In this document: positions 41,830 through 53,164 of the stretch, in pieces
Layout of the letters: every line of letters starts with the position of its first letter
Numbering within the stretch: the first letter of the stretch is position 1
Assembly: GCA_947652605.1 (NCBI GenBank)
Contig: OX393576.1
Span: 55,218,966 to 55,282,965 of the forward strand
Length of the DNA: 64,000 bases
Source: Elmis aenea
Taxonomy: Eukaryota; Arthropoda; Insecta; Coleoptera; Elmidae
Direction: 5' to 3'
Notes under the pieces: generated by a model
Told to the model about the DNA's origin: nothing
What the model saw: only the letters and a program-made list of their open reading frames with translations
Databases searched by the model: none
Position numbers and translations under genes: made by a program

Positions 41830-42049
41830 ATGGAACTAAATTTTATTGAAAGTCTTTTAAATAAAAACCTTCCCACATTAAAATATAAGTTATTCTATAA
41901 AGGGGGCGATAAGCCCAATCGAAGGTGCTTATTTTTCATATATAATGATGAAGTAGAAGTATGTGCAACAGGAGGAACAATACAAGATGCTAAGGAGAAA
42001 GCAGAAACATACTTTTTACTTTATGACTTAGGATGTTACAACACAAAAA
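41830..42049 (+). CDS. Candidate alternative first coding exon of ADAR with an extra dsRBD-like fold
   Basis: The frame from ATG 41830 gives 73 residues ending at a strong GTAAGT donor with one leftover nucleotide, the same phase as the standard first exon. It would therefore splice in frame onto the ADAR exon at 42503 (AAC codon, ...YNTKNDDVVIRV). The residues follow a dsRBD pattern: helix LNFIESLLNKNLPTL, strands KYKLFYKGG, RRCLFFIYN and EVEVCATGG, and helix TIQDAKEKAETYFLLYDLG. The usual KKxAK RNA-contact lysines are only partly kept (QDAKEKA). The exon's 5' border is unknown, with possible acceptors at about 41653 and 41781. It could also belong to a separate small gene. Confidence 0.55.
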
Positions 42050-42376
42050 GTAAGTTCAATTACAGATAATGTCCCGAAGTTTTTTAATTACTTAAATAAG
42101 TTGTTGCAGTTTTATTAATCACAGAACCAGTGTATGCCTATGCGTGTGCTATTTTTGATGTATTAACATTTAAAAAGAATCACTATTTTGTATCAAATAG
42201 TAGCTGTGTATGATGAGAATTGTATTTAATAAAAGTTCTATGTAATGTCTCAGAAATTTTAACCTGCTTTTGTGTGATAAATTATACTTTTATTTGATCG
42301 CGTGCTTGTTGATTTATAATGGTGATAAGCAGTTTTCGTGTTTTAGAATAGAAATTAGCTATTTAGTTAGTAAAAC

Positions 42377-45300
42377 ATGGCTAACGACGTTGAAAGTTTA
42401 AACACAAAATCGGTTAAAAGGCCTTTATCAGGTAAATAGTTATTTTGGCTCTTCTTGGGTTATATGTTATATCAGAACTTCACAATTTTAATTTTGTTGT
42501 AGACGATGATGTTGTTATACGAGTTAAACGTAAGAAGGGCGAAGCCAATGTGTCCATTGGAAATAAAAATGCAGTGGCTGTATTAAATGAATTACGAGCT
42601 GGTTTGAATTATAATGTTCTGGCTCGTTCTGGACCACCCCATGCTCCTGTTTTCAAAGTATCAGTACTCGTTGATGGGCAAGAATATTTTGGTATTGGTG
42701 GTTCAAAGAAAGCTGCTAAAATTAAAGCAGCTGAAACAGCTTTAAAATCCTTCATACAGTTTCCTGATAACAGCAAAATTGTTGGACCAACTACTTCACA
42801 TAATAACGTGGATTTCACGAGCGATGTGTTTGAACATGGTGAAAAAGCGAAACAGTCTTCTAATAATTCCAGTCCTGGTTCAGTAAAATCGCCATCCAAA
42901 GGTGCCGTAATGTTGTTGAATGAATTGTTTCCTAGTGTTAAATATGAATGTTCAGAAAATGAAGGTGATATGTATGCTAGATTTAAAGTAATTGCCACAG
43001 TTGACAAAGAAATTTTCATTGGAACTGGTAAATTAATTATCTTACAATAATGATTAGTTAATAATAATGATGGGTTAAAGGTTCCAATAAAAAATTTGCC
43101 AAGAATGCAGCAGCAGCCGCGGCTCTTTCCAAGTTGTTAAATAATGTTCCTGCCATACAAAATGGAACAAATTCCCCATTTAAAAATCCCAACGTATCAA
43201 GTGCTCAACAAGAACTTGCGGATCACATCGGAAGGTATATTTAAAAGATATTAGCTCAGCTTATGGTTTCTTTGCCGCTTTCTTTTAGCATTAGTTTTAA
43301 GTTTTGATATTTTGTTTTGGGAGGTGCTTTTGATTTTTATCAATATTTAAGTTTTTGTCAGCAATGACGTAATCTGTGATTGTAATTTTCCCATGCAAGG
43401 CTCGTATCTGAAAAATTTGCCAACCTTATGGCCGAAGATCCTGTTCATGCCAAAAGAAAAGTTTTAGCAGGCATCGCAATGACTCGAGGTCCCAATCCAT
43501 ATAGAGTTAGCGACGTGGAATTGATTGCTGTTACTACGGGTACCAAATGCGTGTCCGGTGAACATATCAGCATGAATGGGTCGGCTTTAAACGACATGCA
43601 TGCTGAAATCATAGCACGACGCTGTCTCCTGAATTACTTTTATGACCAACTACAACTGTTACTCATACCTCGTAAGTTATTTTGTTATTTGATAGTATGT
43701 TCTTTTATATTTGGTGAGTTAAAATCAGTCTTCTTTCACCGTACTGTTTAGAGATTTATTATTTTTCGTTCTCATACCTTTTATCATAGCCCGGTCATTA
43801 TCCCCGTTAGCCATCCTAAATTTACTTTTCCGTTTCTTAATTTTTTTAGCTTTTCCCTATCTGTGTTCCATTCTCAATTCTTCCCTTTAATTATTAATTT
43901 ATAAAATCCCACTTTGACATTTTTACCACTCTTTCTATCCGACTTTGCTCTTATTCTGATCTGCCTTTGAATTTTTTTTCCCTTCTCTGTTATATCCATT
44001 GTTCAATGAAAATTTGACTTTCCTTAACATTTTTTACTAAGCACTTCATCATATTCTCTTTTTATCTTTTTATCACTGGTGTACGAGCTTCCAGCGGAGT
44101 CTGAAATTTTACCTTTATTATGTACAGGGTGGTCCAAATTCGCTGGGGTTACATGGGTATCCCGTTTAATATTAAATATAGAGAAACTGTTAATTTACTA
44201 AAAATGTGCAGTTTTTTGAGACACCTAGAACCGTTTTCAAAAATTCTATTTTTGACTTATTACAAGAAACTGTATTTTTTTTTGGGTCATATTTATAATG
44301 TGTCATCCCTCCGTTATTATTGTAAATATCGAAAAAATTTATTAAGATTATCTTAAGATATTTTTATGTGGAATTTGATTGTAATTTTTAAAAAAAATTA
44401 CACCCGCCGTTAAAAAGTTATGACACAAACTTGCCTTTTTTTAAATAGAAGCTTTAGTTGGCTATGACCTATTCTATTTCTTAATTTTTCTCATTCCAAA
44501 TATATAGTGGTCGATGTAGTTATTTTCAGTAATACGAATGTTACAAAGGTGTTAAATTTTTTTTTAAAGATAAACATAAAAACAGGAGGTTGTGAAAACA
44601 AAAAAAACAAGCTGTAAAACCGTATAAAAGTCATGTGGTAAAACATCCCAATGATTATTTAATAGAGATTGAGTTGTCTTTTCTTTCTGCAAGACATACT
44701 GACAATAATTAGTTTCCCCTAAATATCATGTGAATATATAAATATTTTATATTAAATAATGGAGATTTTAATTAATAAATTATCATAACTGGACAAACCA
44801 AAATCCACACCTCAATACGTGAAACACAAAACCAAGACAAATGGGTTTTAAGTGTATGCTGTTGTTTGCTAGGCGATACGGTCCTGATATTTAATTTGCT
44901 TTATGAAAATATAACAGCAAACCATTATGTGCTTATATTTAATACTATTTAGAAAATATTTCCTCTGCCAAATCGACATCAAATTTACTCTTCCTTAAAA
45001 CTTATTTCTTATAGTTAGTTTGGTTTCAATATGTTTTAGCTTCAGAGTCGATTGTCACAATTAAATCCTATTCATATTTTTTTACTTAACTGCTGATTCT
45101 GATTATATTGTTGTTTACAATGTTGTGACAATGAAATATTAACCTTTTATGGCCTATTTATCCTCAAAGCCATCCTTTTCGTAAAAAATAATGTAGATCT
45201 GTTCGAAGAGAATATAAGATATCATGCAGCCAATACCCGACATAAAAAAAACCTAAAACCCGATTGCTTCAAATATACCTATCTTCAAAAAAATGTTGCT

Positions 45301-48300
45301 TCCACAATTATTGCTATACCGGGTGATTCAGTTTGATTGTCGCACCCCTATAACTTTGTAAGTATTGAGAATAACCCCAACAAACCTTATATATTTGGAA
45401 TCGGCGAGAAATTCTCTATTAAGTGATGTGCTTTTGTTACCTCTACGATGACGTATGTCAAATCCGTGATAGGCAACTGTTTTTTTTTTAAATTACATAG
45501 TATACATTTTTTTGTTGATTCGGATAGACAATTTAATTCTGAATCCGACCATGTACTCATAAAGTAGGCATACATTAAAAAAAATTCGAGAAAAATCAGC
45601 AGTGGCGGCCATTTTGAACACATTAAAATAGAATTTTTTATGTCGGCGTTTATTATTTGTTTTTATTTTTATTAAAAATTAATTTTTAATACATTTCCAT
45701 TGATAGTTACCGTATAATTTTTAAGATTTGATCGTTTTTTTGTTATGTTAAATAGACTGATTGCTATGATTTAAATAAACTTTGAACTGATTTTTCTCGA
45801 AATTTTTTTAATGTAGGGTAAACTGCACAGTTATTGGACACTTAAGGAAATTTAACCATTTGAGACTTCGTAAAAAATATGCTATGTATGATAGATTTAA
45901 AAGTAACTCCAGCAATGAGAAGCTCATTTCTTAGACTTCATGTAGAACCACAGAGAAAACTGTTAAAAGCGTACATAAAATTGCAATTAATTATTAAACA
46001 AAACAACTCACAAAAGTACAGTTATTGGACACTTTTTACAGTTATTGGACATGATCAATACAGTTATTGGACATAAATATTTACTTTATTTTCATTATTT
46101 TATTTAACATAACAATTTCATTTCAGAGTTATAAATCTTAAAAATTTCATCAGTATCATCAGAATCATTCGTTGTTTGATCATCTGACTCTTCCTTGTAG
46201 CACATATGACACATGAATCCATCAAAATCGTCTTCATCGGGTAAATGTTTGATATGTGTATGAGGAACACAAACACGATGAAACATTTTTTTGCATTCGT
46301 CACAACGAATTTGCGTTTATGTTGTGATTGGTAAAGAACACACATAGCATAAGATAATCTTTTTTTTACTGGATTTTTTTTATTTTTGTTTAGCTTCAGC
46401 TCTTCACGCTTTCTTTTTTTCCTCTCTTTATCTTTTTCTGCTTGAAATTTTAATAACCGTTTCGCTTCAAAAATTTTTTGAAACTTATTGGAGGTAAGAG
46501 CAAATGGTGTGCGTTCCATTTGTCGTTTTCCTTTACGTTTTGGAGTATGCGGCCACATTAAAAATGGTGAAATTGAAGAATTTTGAGTTGAAGTTTTAAT
46601 AAGTGGAGAATCATTAACGTTACTACAAGATGGAATGGGTTCATATTCGGAGGGTTTGGTTTGATTATTTACTTCTAATTCTGGTGAATTGCTATTAAGA
46701 ACTACGGTGACGGCAGTTTTGTCTAAATCAGTGATTAGTTCATAACATTGTTCCGTATTTGTGTTGTCTTGAGTCACATTCTCTTCCGCGCAAAAATACT
46801 TCCATAAATGGAACAACTTTAGAAAGTGGTCACTGTCTTGTTGTTTTTGAAGAATTTCATTCATTGTCTTAAACTGTTCTATTTGCTCATTCCCAACTAT
46901 GTTAACAAATGTGGCATAACTCATTTTAACGTTTTTTTCCAACGTAACATTTTTAGCAGCCGTGCTTAAATTTGACCCGAGGCACTTGGAGTAATCCACA
47001 GCATCTGGATCGAACGGACATAATCCACACACTCTAAATCCATTTACGAGTGTTTCAGGTTTGATTGTGGAAACAATTTCAAGTAAAAGTGGTGCAATAT
47101 TAATTTTATTTAACGTTTCCCCTGGATTTTCTAATTGCCATTGTCGTACAACTTTACGCCAAGCACCCTTTACTGGACAAAATACAGCTACGTCAGCTGG
47201 TTGCAAAATTCGCGTAGCATTAGGGTAAAGTGCGACAAGTTCGATTTGCAGTTTTTTGCACAACAAACTTATTTCATAAGTCATGTGCGATTTATGTCCG
47301 TCCACAAAGACGATAACAGGAAATTTAATATTATTTTTTACCAAGTATGGATGAAAGATATTTCCTATATATTCGTAGAATATTTCTGAAGTCATCCATC
47401 CATTATCACTTCGAGAAACTCCCCATTCTGAGGGTACGGTTTTTGCTATTTTCTCAGGTATTCGTTTATATGGATAAACGATCATTGGTACACAAATACT
47501 TCCATTAGCTGAAAACGAAAACATCACGGTGATATTTTCTTTGGAAGACCCTTGGTCAATAAAATATACATTTTTTGACTTCTTTTCTGCCAATACCCGG
47601 CCAGTTGATGGGCAAATTTGAAACCAAGTTTCGTCACCGTTAAAAACTCTAGTAGGATCATTTATTACTTCCATGAGATCGTTTTCTATAAAATACTCAT
47701 TAATTTCCTTAAACCAACTTCTAATATCTTTTTCCGACACGCATGCACTCGCAGAAGACACTGCTTCGCTCTGTCGGCAAGCAATTTGTGGATTTCTGCG
47801 TAGAAATGCCTTTATCCATCCAGTACCTGGTTGATTATTCTTAAATGGATTTGGACGAGAATGCTTTTCTAGATATTTTTGGACACTAACAATAAGATCG
47901 TCAGTTTTACGTGGAAACCCTTTTTTTCCTAACTCTGCAATCCACTTCACCAATGTTTGTTCTTCATTACCTGTAAGCACCGGCGATGGTCCAAAAGATT
48001 TCTTATGATCGGGATGTTTTATTTTGAAATGTATTGTTGATTTTGGTACACCATATTTTTGTGCTATTGTTCTGACTGATAAATTTGGATTACGTTGCAA
48101 TTCCTCAATTGCCTTTTTAATGTCGAATGAACCATATTTTCTAAGTTTCGGCATTTTCAATACAAAAGTATGAAGCTTCTTACTTTCAAAACTGTTGAAA
48201 AACATAAATAAACAAATAACACTTCCAAATTAGCTCAATTTAATTAAAGATCATGTTAAGACGGACTAATTATTGTCTTATGACCCCCTTTGAATTTAGA

Positions 48301-51268
48301 ATAGAATTGAATACATATTTTTTAAACTTAAGTTTAAAAAAAAAACGTAGTCCAATAACTGTCCAATAAAATAATATTAAAAATTCAGTTACTGGACACT
48401 GTGTCCAATAACTGAAAATCTCGCTTATTTTAGAACAGTTATTGGACAGCATTGGCAATGAACATCCGCTTAGATAAGCTATGCAAAATACGCAAATTAC
48501 AACTTATTGTTTACCGCTACATTGCGATTTTAACTTTTAGAGTAGTTTGTATCCAAAAATAATTTTTTATAAAGAACACATAAATTGTCATCCGTTAAGA
48601 AATTGCTTACCAATTGCTTGTTGCGAACACTTCAGTGAAAATAAACTAATTTTTAAAGTGATATGTATTTATTTAAACAAAGTATTTGACAACACCTTGA
48701 AGCTAGAAGATTAGCTGTACCAACTATCTTGTTTTGTAAAAGCTTATTATAGAAATCTACAACGGACTTGTCCAATAACTGTATGGTGTCCAATAACTGT
48801 ATAGTTTACCCTATGCCTAGAATTAAATTCTCTATCCGAATCAACAAAAAAATATACTATGTAATTTTAAAAAAAAACAGTTGCCTATCGCGGATTTGAC
48901 ATACGCATTGTAGAGGTAACAAAAACACATCACTTAATAGAGAATTTCTCGCCGATTTCAAATATATAAGGTTTGTTGGGGTTATTTTCAATACTTACAA
49001 AGTTATAGGGGTGCGACAGCCAAACCGAATCACCCGGTATATAATAAATTTAACACATCACCTGAGAGTATAATAAATCTTCCCACCCGCGAATTGAAAA
49101 AGAAATTAAGAAAAGTTCTGATTTCTAAAGCTTACTATGGAGTAAGCGAATATTTAAATGATGCTGACTTTATAAAATGTTATATTTAAATATCATTTTT
49201 CTGTGTTTTTTCTTTTTATTAACTATGTATATTATTGTAATGTACGTAAATTATTATTGTGACAAGTTCTACACCTTTTTTGGGATATTCAGAACAAATA
49301 AAGATTATTATTACAGTAAATTCTCTATAAATGCAACTTCTATAAGTGCATCATACTCTATAAATGCATTACTCCATATATGCAAAAACATTCTATAAAC
49401 GCAACTTTCAAAAATCAAGCTACCCGTAGTAAAAACTGTCAGTGTCACAGTCAATCAATCAATCATGAAGAAAGTTAATTTAACAATTAAGGATAAGTGT
49501 GAAATTTTAAATAAACTTGAAAATACTAAAGTGAAAGACATTTTTTTTACCTAATGCAACACCCTGTATAATAGAAAGATTTTAAAAATATTTTTAAAAA
49601 ATGGTTTCCTTTACTCTCTAAATGCATCTTTTTTCTATAAATGCATTTTTTAAAAAACATTTGAATCTAACAATGTTGCATTTAGAGAGAATTTACTGTA
49701 TTATTATCTTTAGTTCAAATCTTGGTTTTCTTGTTTTCACAGCTTACTTTTTGTTTTTATGTTTATCTTTAAAAAAAATTAAAAACCTTTGTAACTTTTG
49801 TATGATTGAAAATAACTTAATCAACCCCTATACGTATGAAATTGGCAAAAAGTGAGGAATTTAAATAGGTCATAGCCAGCCATAGCTTCCATTTAGAATA
49901 AGGTAAGTTTGTGTAATAATAACGGCGAGCGTAAATTTTATTTTTTGTACCTTTGAATTCTAAATAAATATATCTAAAGATAATCTTCATAAATTTGTTC
50001 GATATACACAACAAAAACGGAGATATGACATTACAAATACGACATGTGTTTTTTTTTAATAACTCAAAAACCGGTAATGATAGATTATTTTTGGAAACGG
50101 TTTTGAGTTTGCCTTATAAAACCACATTTTTAGTAATTTAACTGTTTTTCTATCTTAAATATTAAGCGAGATACCCATGTAATCCTGTCAAATTTGGACC
50201 ACCCTGTACACTGCCTGCTGCCTTACATGAAATACTGTACAATTACTTGTTGATGTAATATTAAATATTTAAATATCTCCAGATAACTCTTTGAAGTCAA
50301 TATTCGAGCCTCGACCAGATGGAAGAGGTTACAGACTAAAAACTGGCATTGATTTTCATTTGTATATAAACACTGCTCCCTGTGGAGACGCTCGTACTTT
50401 TAGTCGTGAAGAAGATCGTGATGTAGATAGACATCCGAATCGTATATCGAGAGGACAGTTGCGAACGAAAATTGAGTCGGGAGAAGGGACAATTCCTGTT
50501 AAAGTAAATGCGCCCATTCAAACTTGGGATGGTATTTTACAGGGCGAGAGGCTATTAACGATGTCCTGCTCAGATAAGATAGCTCGATGGAATGTGTTAG
50601 GATTGCAAGGTGCTCTCCTGTCGTATTTCATCGAACCAATTTATCTGAAGAGTATCATTCTGGGTAGCCTACTGCGTGTAACGCATATGTACAGGTAGAA
50701 TGTAAATTTAGTGACATCTGAAGTGTAGTGCTTTTATTATCCCATTTTTAGAGCTATGTGCGGTCGCCTAGAAAACACTTTGGAAGGTTTACCTCCACCT
50801 TTTCGATTAAATCGGCCGCTCATGCTTCTTACCACATCATCGGAAGTCCGACATCCAGCGAAGGCTCCCAGTTTTTCAGTAAATTGGATGGCGGGTACCG
50901 AACAAGCGGAAATTGTAAATACTACAACCGGAAAACCTGAGCTTGGAATGTCGAAAGTGTGTAAGCAAAGTTTGGGGCACAGATTCGTCGAGCTATGTAG
51001 ACATCTACGGAATATCACAGGCCTAGATATGAATGTTCCTTCGTTCTACTGTGATGCTAAAGAATCAGCCTATAACTATAATGTAAGTATTTAATTTTTT
51101 TTTCCCAGTGAATGATTAATATATTTTTGTGTTGCGTTTTTACAGTCTGTCAAAGAACAGCTTTTTAAAGCTTTCGTGAAAGGCAGATTAGGGTCGTGGG
51201 TCAAAAAACCAATGGAACAAGACCAATTCCCGTTAATTTCAGTCGACAATGCTATACTTACCGACTAA
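42377..51268 (+). CDS. Adar: ADAR, double-stranded-RNA adenosine deaminase
   Basis: Seven exons join in frame: 42377-42431, 42503-43027, 43081-43234, 43400-43671, 50283-50694, 50752-51082 and 51146-51268, giving 623 residues. There are two dsRBDs: about 41-105 ([36 protein letters not shown]) and about 150-215 ([36 protein letters not shown]). The deaminase domain follows with zinc ligands H312 (DMHAE, proton shuttle E314), C369 (APCGDAR) and C431 ([10 protein letters not shown]); the H-to-C spacing of 57 equals that of human ADAR2. GEGTIPV keeps the base-flipping glutamate (E403). The C terminus is [24 protein letters not shown] converts adenosine to inosine in nuclear dsRNA, and insects have one ADAR2-like gene. 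Intron 4 (43672-50282) has grown to 6.6 kb by nested transposons. Confidence 0.95.
45816..48811. mobile_element. pogo/Tigger-type DNA transposon, near complete (2996 bp)
   Basis: Ends GGGTAAACTGCACAGTTATT GGACAC and the complement of GGGTAAACTATACAGTTATT GGACAC (2 differences in 26), flanked by TA. The 12-mer CAGTTATTGGAC recurs in either orientation near both ends (45828, 46019, 46039, 46061, and 48350-48447 and 48769-48799). It carries one long transposase frame on the minus strand. This is the innermost and probably youngest insertion in the ADAR intron. Confidence 0.93.
46118..48205 (-). CDS. pogo-class transposase (HTH_psq, CENPB-type HTH, DDE_1)
   Basis: 695-codon frame; a likely start is the internal Met at 48154 ([20 protein letters not shown]), residue 18 of the open frame. 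Domains: a pipsqueak-type helix-turn-helix ([20 protein letters not shown]), a CENP-B-type second HTH ([34 protein letters not shown]), and the DDE_1 core with acidic residues in [19 protein letters not shown] and [11 protein letters not shown] lysine-rich segment follows. Near the C terminus a frameshift breaks a PHD-like zinc finger: the true reading ([23 protein letters not shown]) continues in another frame at 46286-46104. The catalytic core has no stop, so it could be intact apart from the tail. It inserts at TA and encodes its own mobility, not a host function. Confidence 0.9.
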   Translation of the reverse strand: MFFNSFESKKLHTFVLKMPKLRKYGSFDIKKAIEELQRNPNLSVRTIAQKYGVPKSTIHFKIKHPDHKKSFGPSPVLTGNEEQTLVKWIAELGKKGFPRKTDDLIVSVQKYLEKHSRPNPFKNNQPGTGWIKAFLRRNPQIACRQSEAVSSASACVSEKDIRSWFKEINEYFIENDLMEVINDPTRVFNGDETWFQICPSTGRVLAEKKSKNVYFIDQGSSKENITVMFSFSANGSICVPMIVYPYKRIPEKIAKTVPSEWGVSRSDNGWMTSEIFYEYIGNIFHPYLVKNNIKFPVIVFVDGHKSHMTYEISLLCKKLQIELVALYPNATRILQPADVAVFCPVKGAWRKVVRQWQLENPGETLNKINIAPLLLEIVSTIKPETLVNGFRVCGLCPFDPDAVDYSKCLGSNLSTAAKNVTLEKNVKMSYATFVNIVGNEQIEQFKTMNEILQKQQDSDHFLKLFHLWKYFCAEENVTQDNTNTEQCYELITDLDKTAVTVVLNSNSPELEVNNQTKPSEYEPIPSCSNVNDSPLIKTSTQNSSISPFLMWPHTPKRKGKRQMERTPFALTSNKFQKIFEAKRLLKFQAEKDKERKKRKREELKLNKNKKNPVKKRLSYAMCVLYQSQHKRKFVVTNAKKCFIVFVFLIHISNIYPMKTILMDSCVICATRKSQMIKQRMILMILMKFLRFITLK
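49314..49698. mobile_element. Tigger-type MITE with transposase start retained
   Basis: Ends CAGTAAATTCTCTATAAATG and the complement TGCATTTAGAGAGAATTTAC TG, flanked by TA. Repeats of CTATAAATGCA lie along both ends. 385 bp; the interior keeps the first codons of a Tigger transposase. Confidence 0.87.
49465..49554 (+). pseudogene. Tigger transposase N-terminal relic (29 codons)
   Basis: [20 protein letters not shown] matches the start of pogo/Tigger transposases (first helix of the CENPB-type HTH). A stop follows nine codons later at the deletion junction. Confidence 0.6.
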
Positions 51269-51703
51269 AAGGTGCACATGAGCATTGGCATTATAGTAAA
51301 ATACAGTGTGGTCCGAAAATATTAATTTTTGTTTTTCGTGATTTTTTTAAAAATCTCTCTTACAATTTTTGACTTGGCAAGGACATTAAGCTATAGTTTA
51401 AGACATCGATTTGTCTTTCGTTAAATTAAAAAATTTGGAATCTTAAAAACTCGTGTAAAAATCTGAATTTTTTATATTTTTATTTTGTTGATTCATGAGT
51501 CTAAAACTCAAAAGTTTTGTGATTTCGTTAAGAAATTCCAATGGTTAACGCTAACCAGTAATTTGCTTACGTGACCATCCTACATTGGGTTTAAAATGGC
51601 ATAGTGCTAGTACAAAACAATACAGCATCGCATGATTTTTGTTTTTATTTAATTAGCGCTTGAGGTTAAGTTGGCCCATGGCTTTGTAACATGTTTTCCT
51701 CCG

Positions 51704-52110
51704 TTATTTTTCATTTTTTTTCGGTTTTCTAAATTTTTTAACTCCTAGCTCCTTCGGGTTTCTTCCCACTGCTTCTAACCATTTTTCCAGGGACCTTCCC
51801 CTCAACCTTCTTCTCGTAACTCCTCTCTCAAGTACTTGTTTCTTTATTCTTTTCTCAGGCAATTTTGATATATGTCCCAGCCACCTCATTGTGTTTTTAC
51901 CACATTAATTATGTTTGGTTGACCATATAAGTAGTTCCTCATTGGCTTTTCTTCATCATTGTTCTCTATCCTTTTTTCCCCCAAATATCATCCGTAATAC
52001 TTTCCTTTCCCAGACCTGTAATGCTTTTTCGTCTTTCTGATCCATTTGCCACTTCCCACCCTTGTACATTACTATTGGTGTTTTGTTTTGTAGATTTTAA
52101 TTTTTACCCT
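51704..52110 (-). pseudogene. LINE reverse-transcriptase C-terminal fragment
   Basis: The minus-strand frames read GGKWQMDQKDEKALQVWERK VLRMIFGG, then NEELLIWSTKHN, then MRWLGHISKLPEKRIKKQVL and RRLRGRSLEKWLEAVGRNPK. These are the familiar C-terminal blocks of non-LTR retrotransposon polyproteins (RTE/Jockey-like). At least three stops interrupt it. No 5' part is present in the window. Confidence 0.75.
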
Positions 52111-53164
52111 CCTTGAGATAATTAGCTGCTGTTTTATTTCACAGTTTGATAAATATTTTACGCTGTTGAACAACATTAAATGAGCTTGACTAAGTTTAAT
52201 TAAATATCACTTATTCTTTTGTAAAAATGCTGGAACAGTTTAAAATTTTGTGTTTTCGACAGTAGTTATTGAATAATATGAGAAGTTTTGAAACTGACCC
52301 TAGCATTTCTACAAATTTCATAAAATAATTAAGCGATTTTTAATAAAATTAATCACCTAAATAATTCAAGCATTTAACATGAATTAAAGCTATTGGTTTA
52401 TGCAGAAGGTACTGTCACTTACGATGCTGCATTGTTTTATGCTGCTAGGCCTTTTCTGAACTCGTCTCTTTGTTAACCATAGCAAGATGGGGAATATTGA
52501 GGAATATTTGAGAACTTTAAAACTTTGTTTTTGATTGAAATTTATATATAAACTAAATATTTTTTATAAAATTTGGAAGAGTATTAAAGTTCTGTAGATT
52601 TATACGTCTTAAAGAGTAGGTTAATGTTCTGGCCATTATTAAACTCAAAATTTGGCAAGTAAATTAAAACGTGGAAGCGTATTGAAATGTTTTTTTTTTG
52701 CCACACTTTAGGTACATTTTTGTAACAACAAGCAACAGATTGCTTTAGTATTTAGTGTGTTAATTGTAGAATGTTTATAAAATTTTGAACATTAAATAAC
52801 AATTGATCTCATTCTTCAATATGTCGATAGGTTTAGATATTGCTGATGGACACTCCTTAGATTCTTAGATGGTTCATTATCATAAAAAAGCAGTATAATT
52901 TACAAAGTTAAAAGATTATGAGCTCAGAATTTAATTTTTTGTGTGTTTTTACGTATGATTTATTTAATTGTTAATTTTATTACATTTGTGTTTATGATGG
53001 CACTGCATTGGCACAGGTTGCAATAAATTGAAGGATTTTTAAAGTGAACTCTGTGTACTCAGATGGATACACATCGATATATTAAACTTTTTTAACATAA
53101 GTGACTTATCTTTTAAGCGAGTGACTCATGTTGAGAAAGTTGAAGGAATCATTCCGTATAAAAC
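52111..53164. other. Spacer downstream of ADAR without recognised genes
   Basis: AT-rich sequence between the LINE fragment and the foldback repeat. No reading frame with recognisable similarity. It may include the distal ADAR 3' UTR, but I cannot place the polyadenylation site. Confidence 0.4.

Larger units (their letters stand above)
45319..49037. mobile_element. Middle foldback element of the ADAR-intron nest
   Basis: Ends CCGGGTGATTCAGTTTG and the complement CAAACCGAATCACCCGG, flanked by TA. Arms of at least 230 bp pair with few changes (AAATTCTCTATTAAGTGATG and its complement). The pogo-type element 45816-48811 is inserted between them. Confidence 0.87.
44125..50206. mobile_element. Outer foldback element of the ADAR-intron nest
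   Basis: Ends CAGGGTGGTCCAAATTCGCT and the complement AATTTGGACCACCCTG, flanked by TA. The arms (44125 to about 44600 and about 49730-50206) are inverted copies. Same family as 54811-55448, which shows the uninterrupted length of about 640 bp. Everything between the arms, roughly 45 to 49.7 kb, is later insertion or associated sequence. Confidence 0.85.

Noticed and set aside
49177..49855. ORFs of 73-77 aa in the ADAR intron
   Set aside because: They are translations of AT-rich foldback arms and the Tigger MITE, not host exons.
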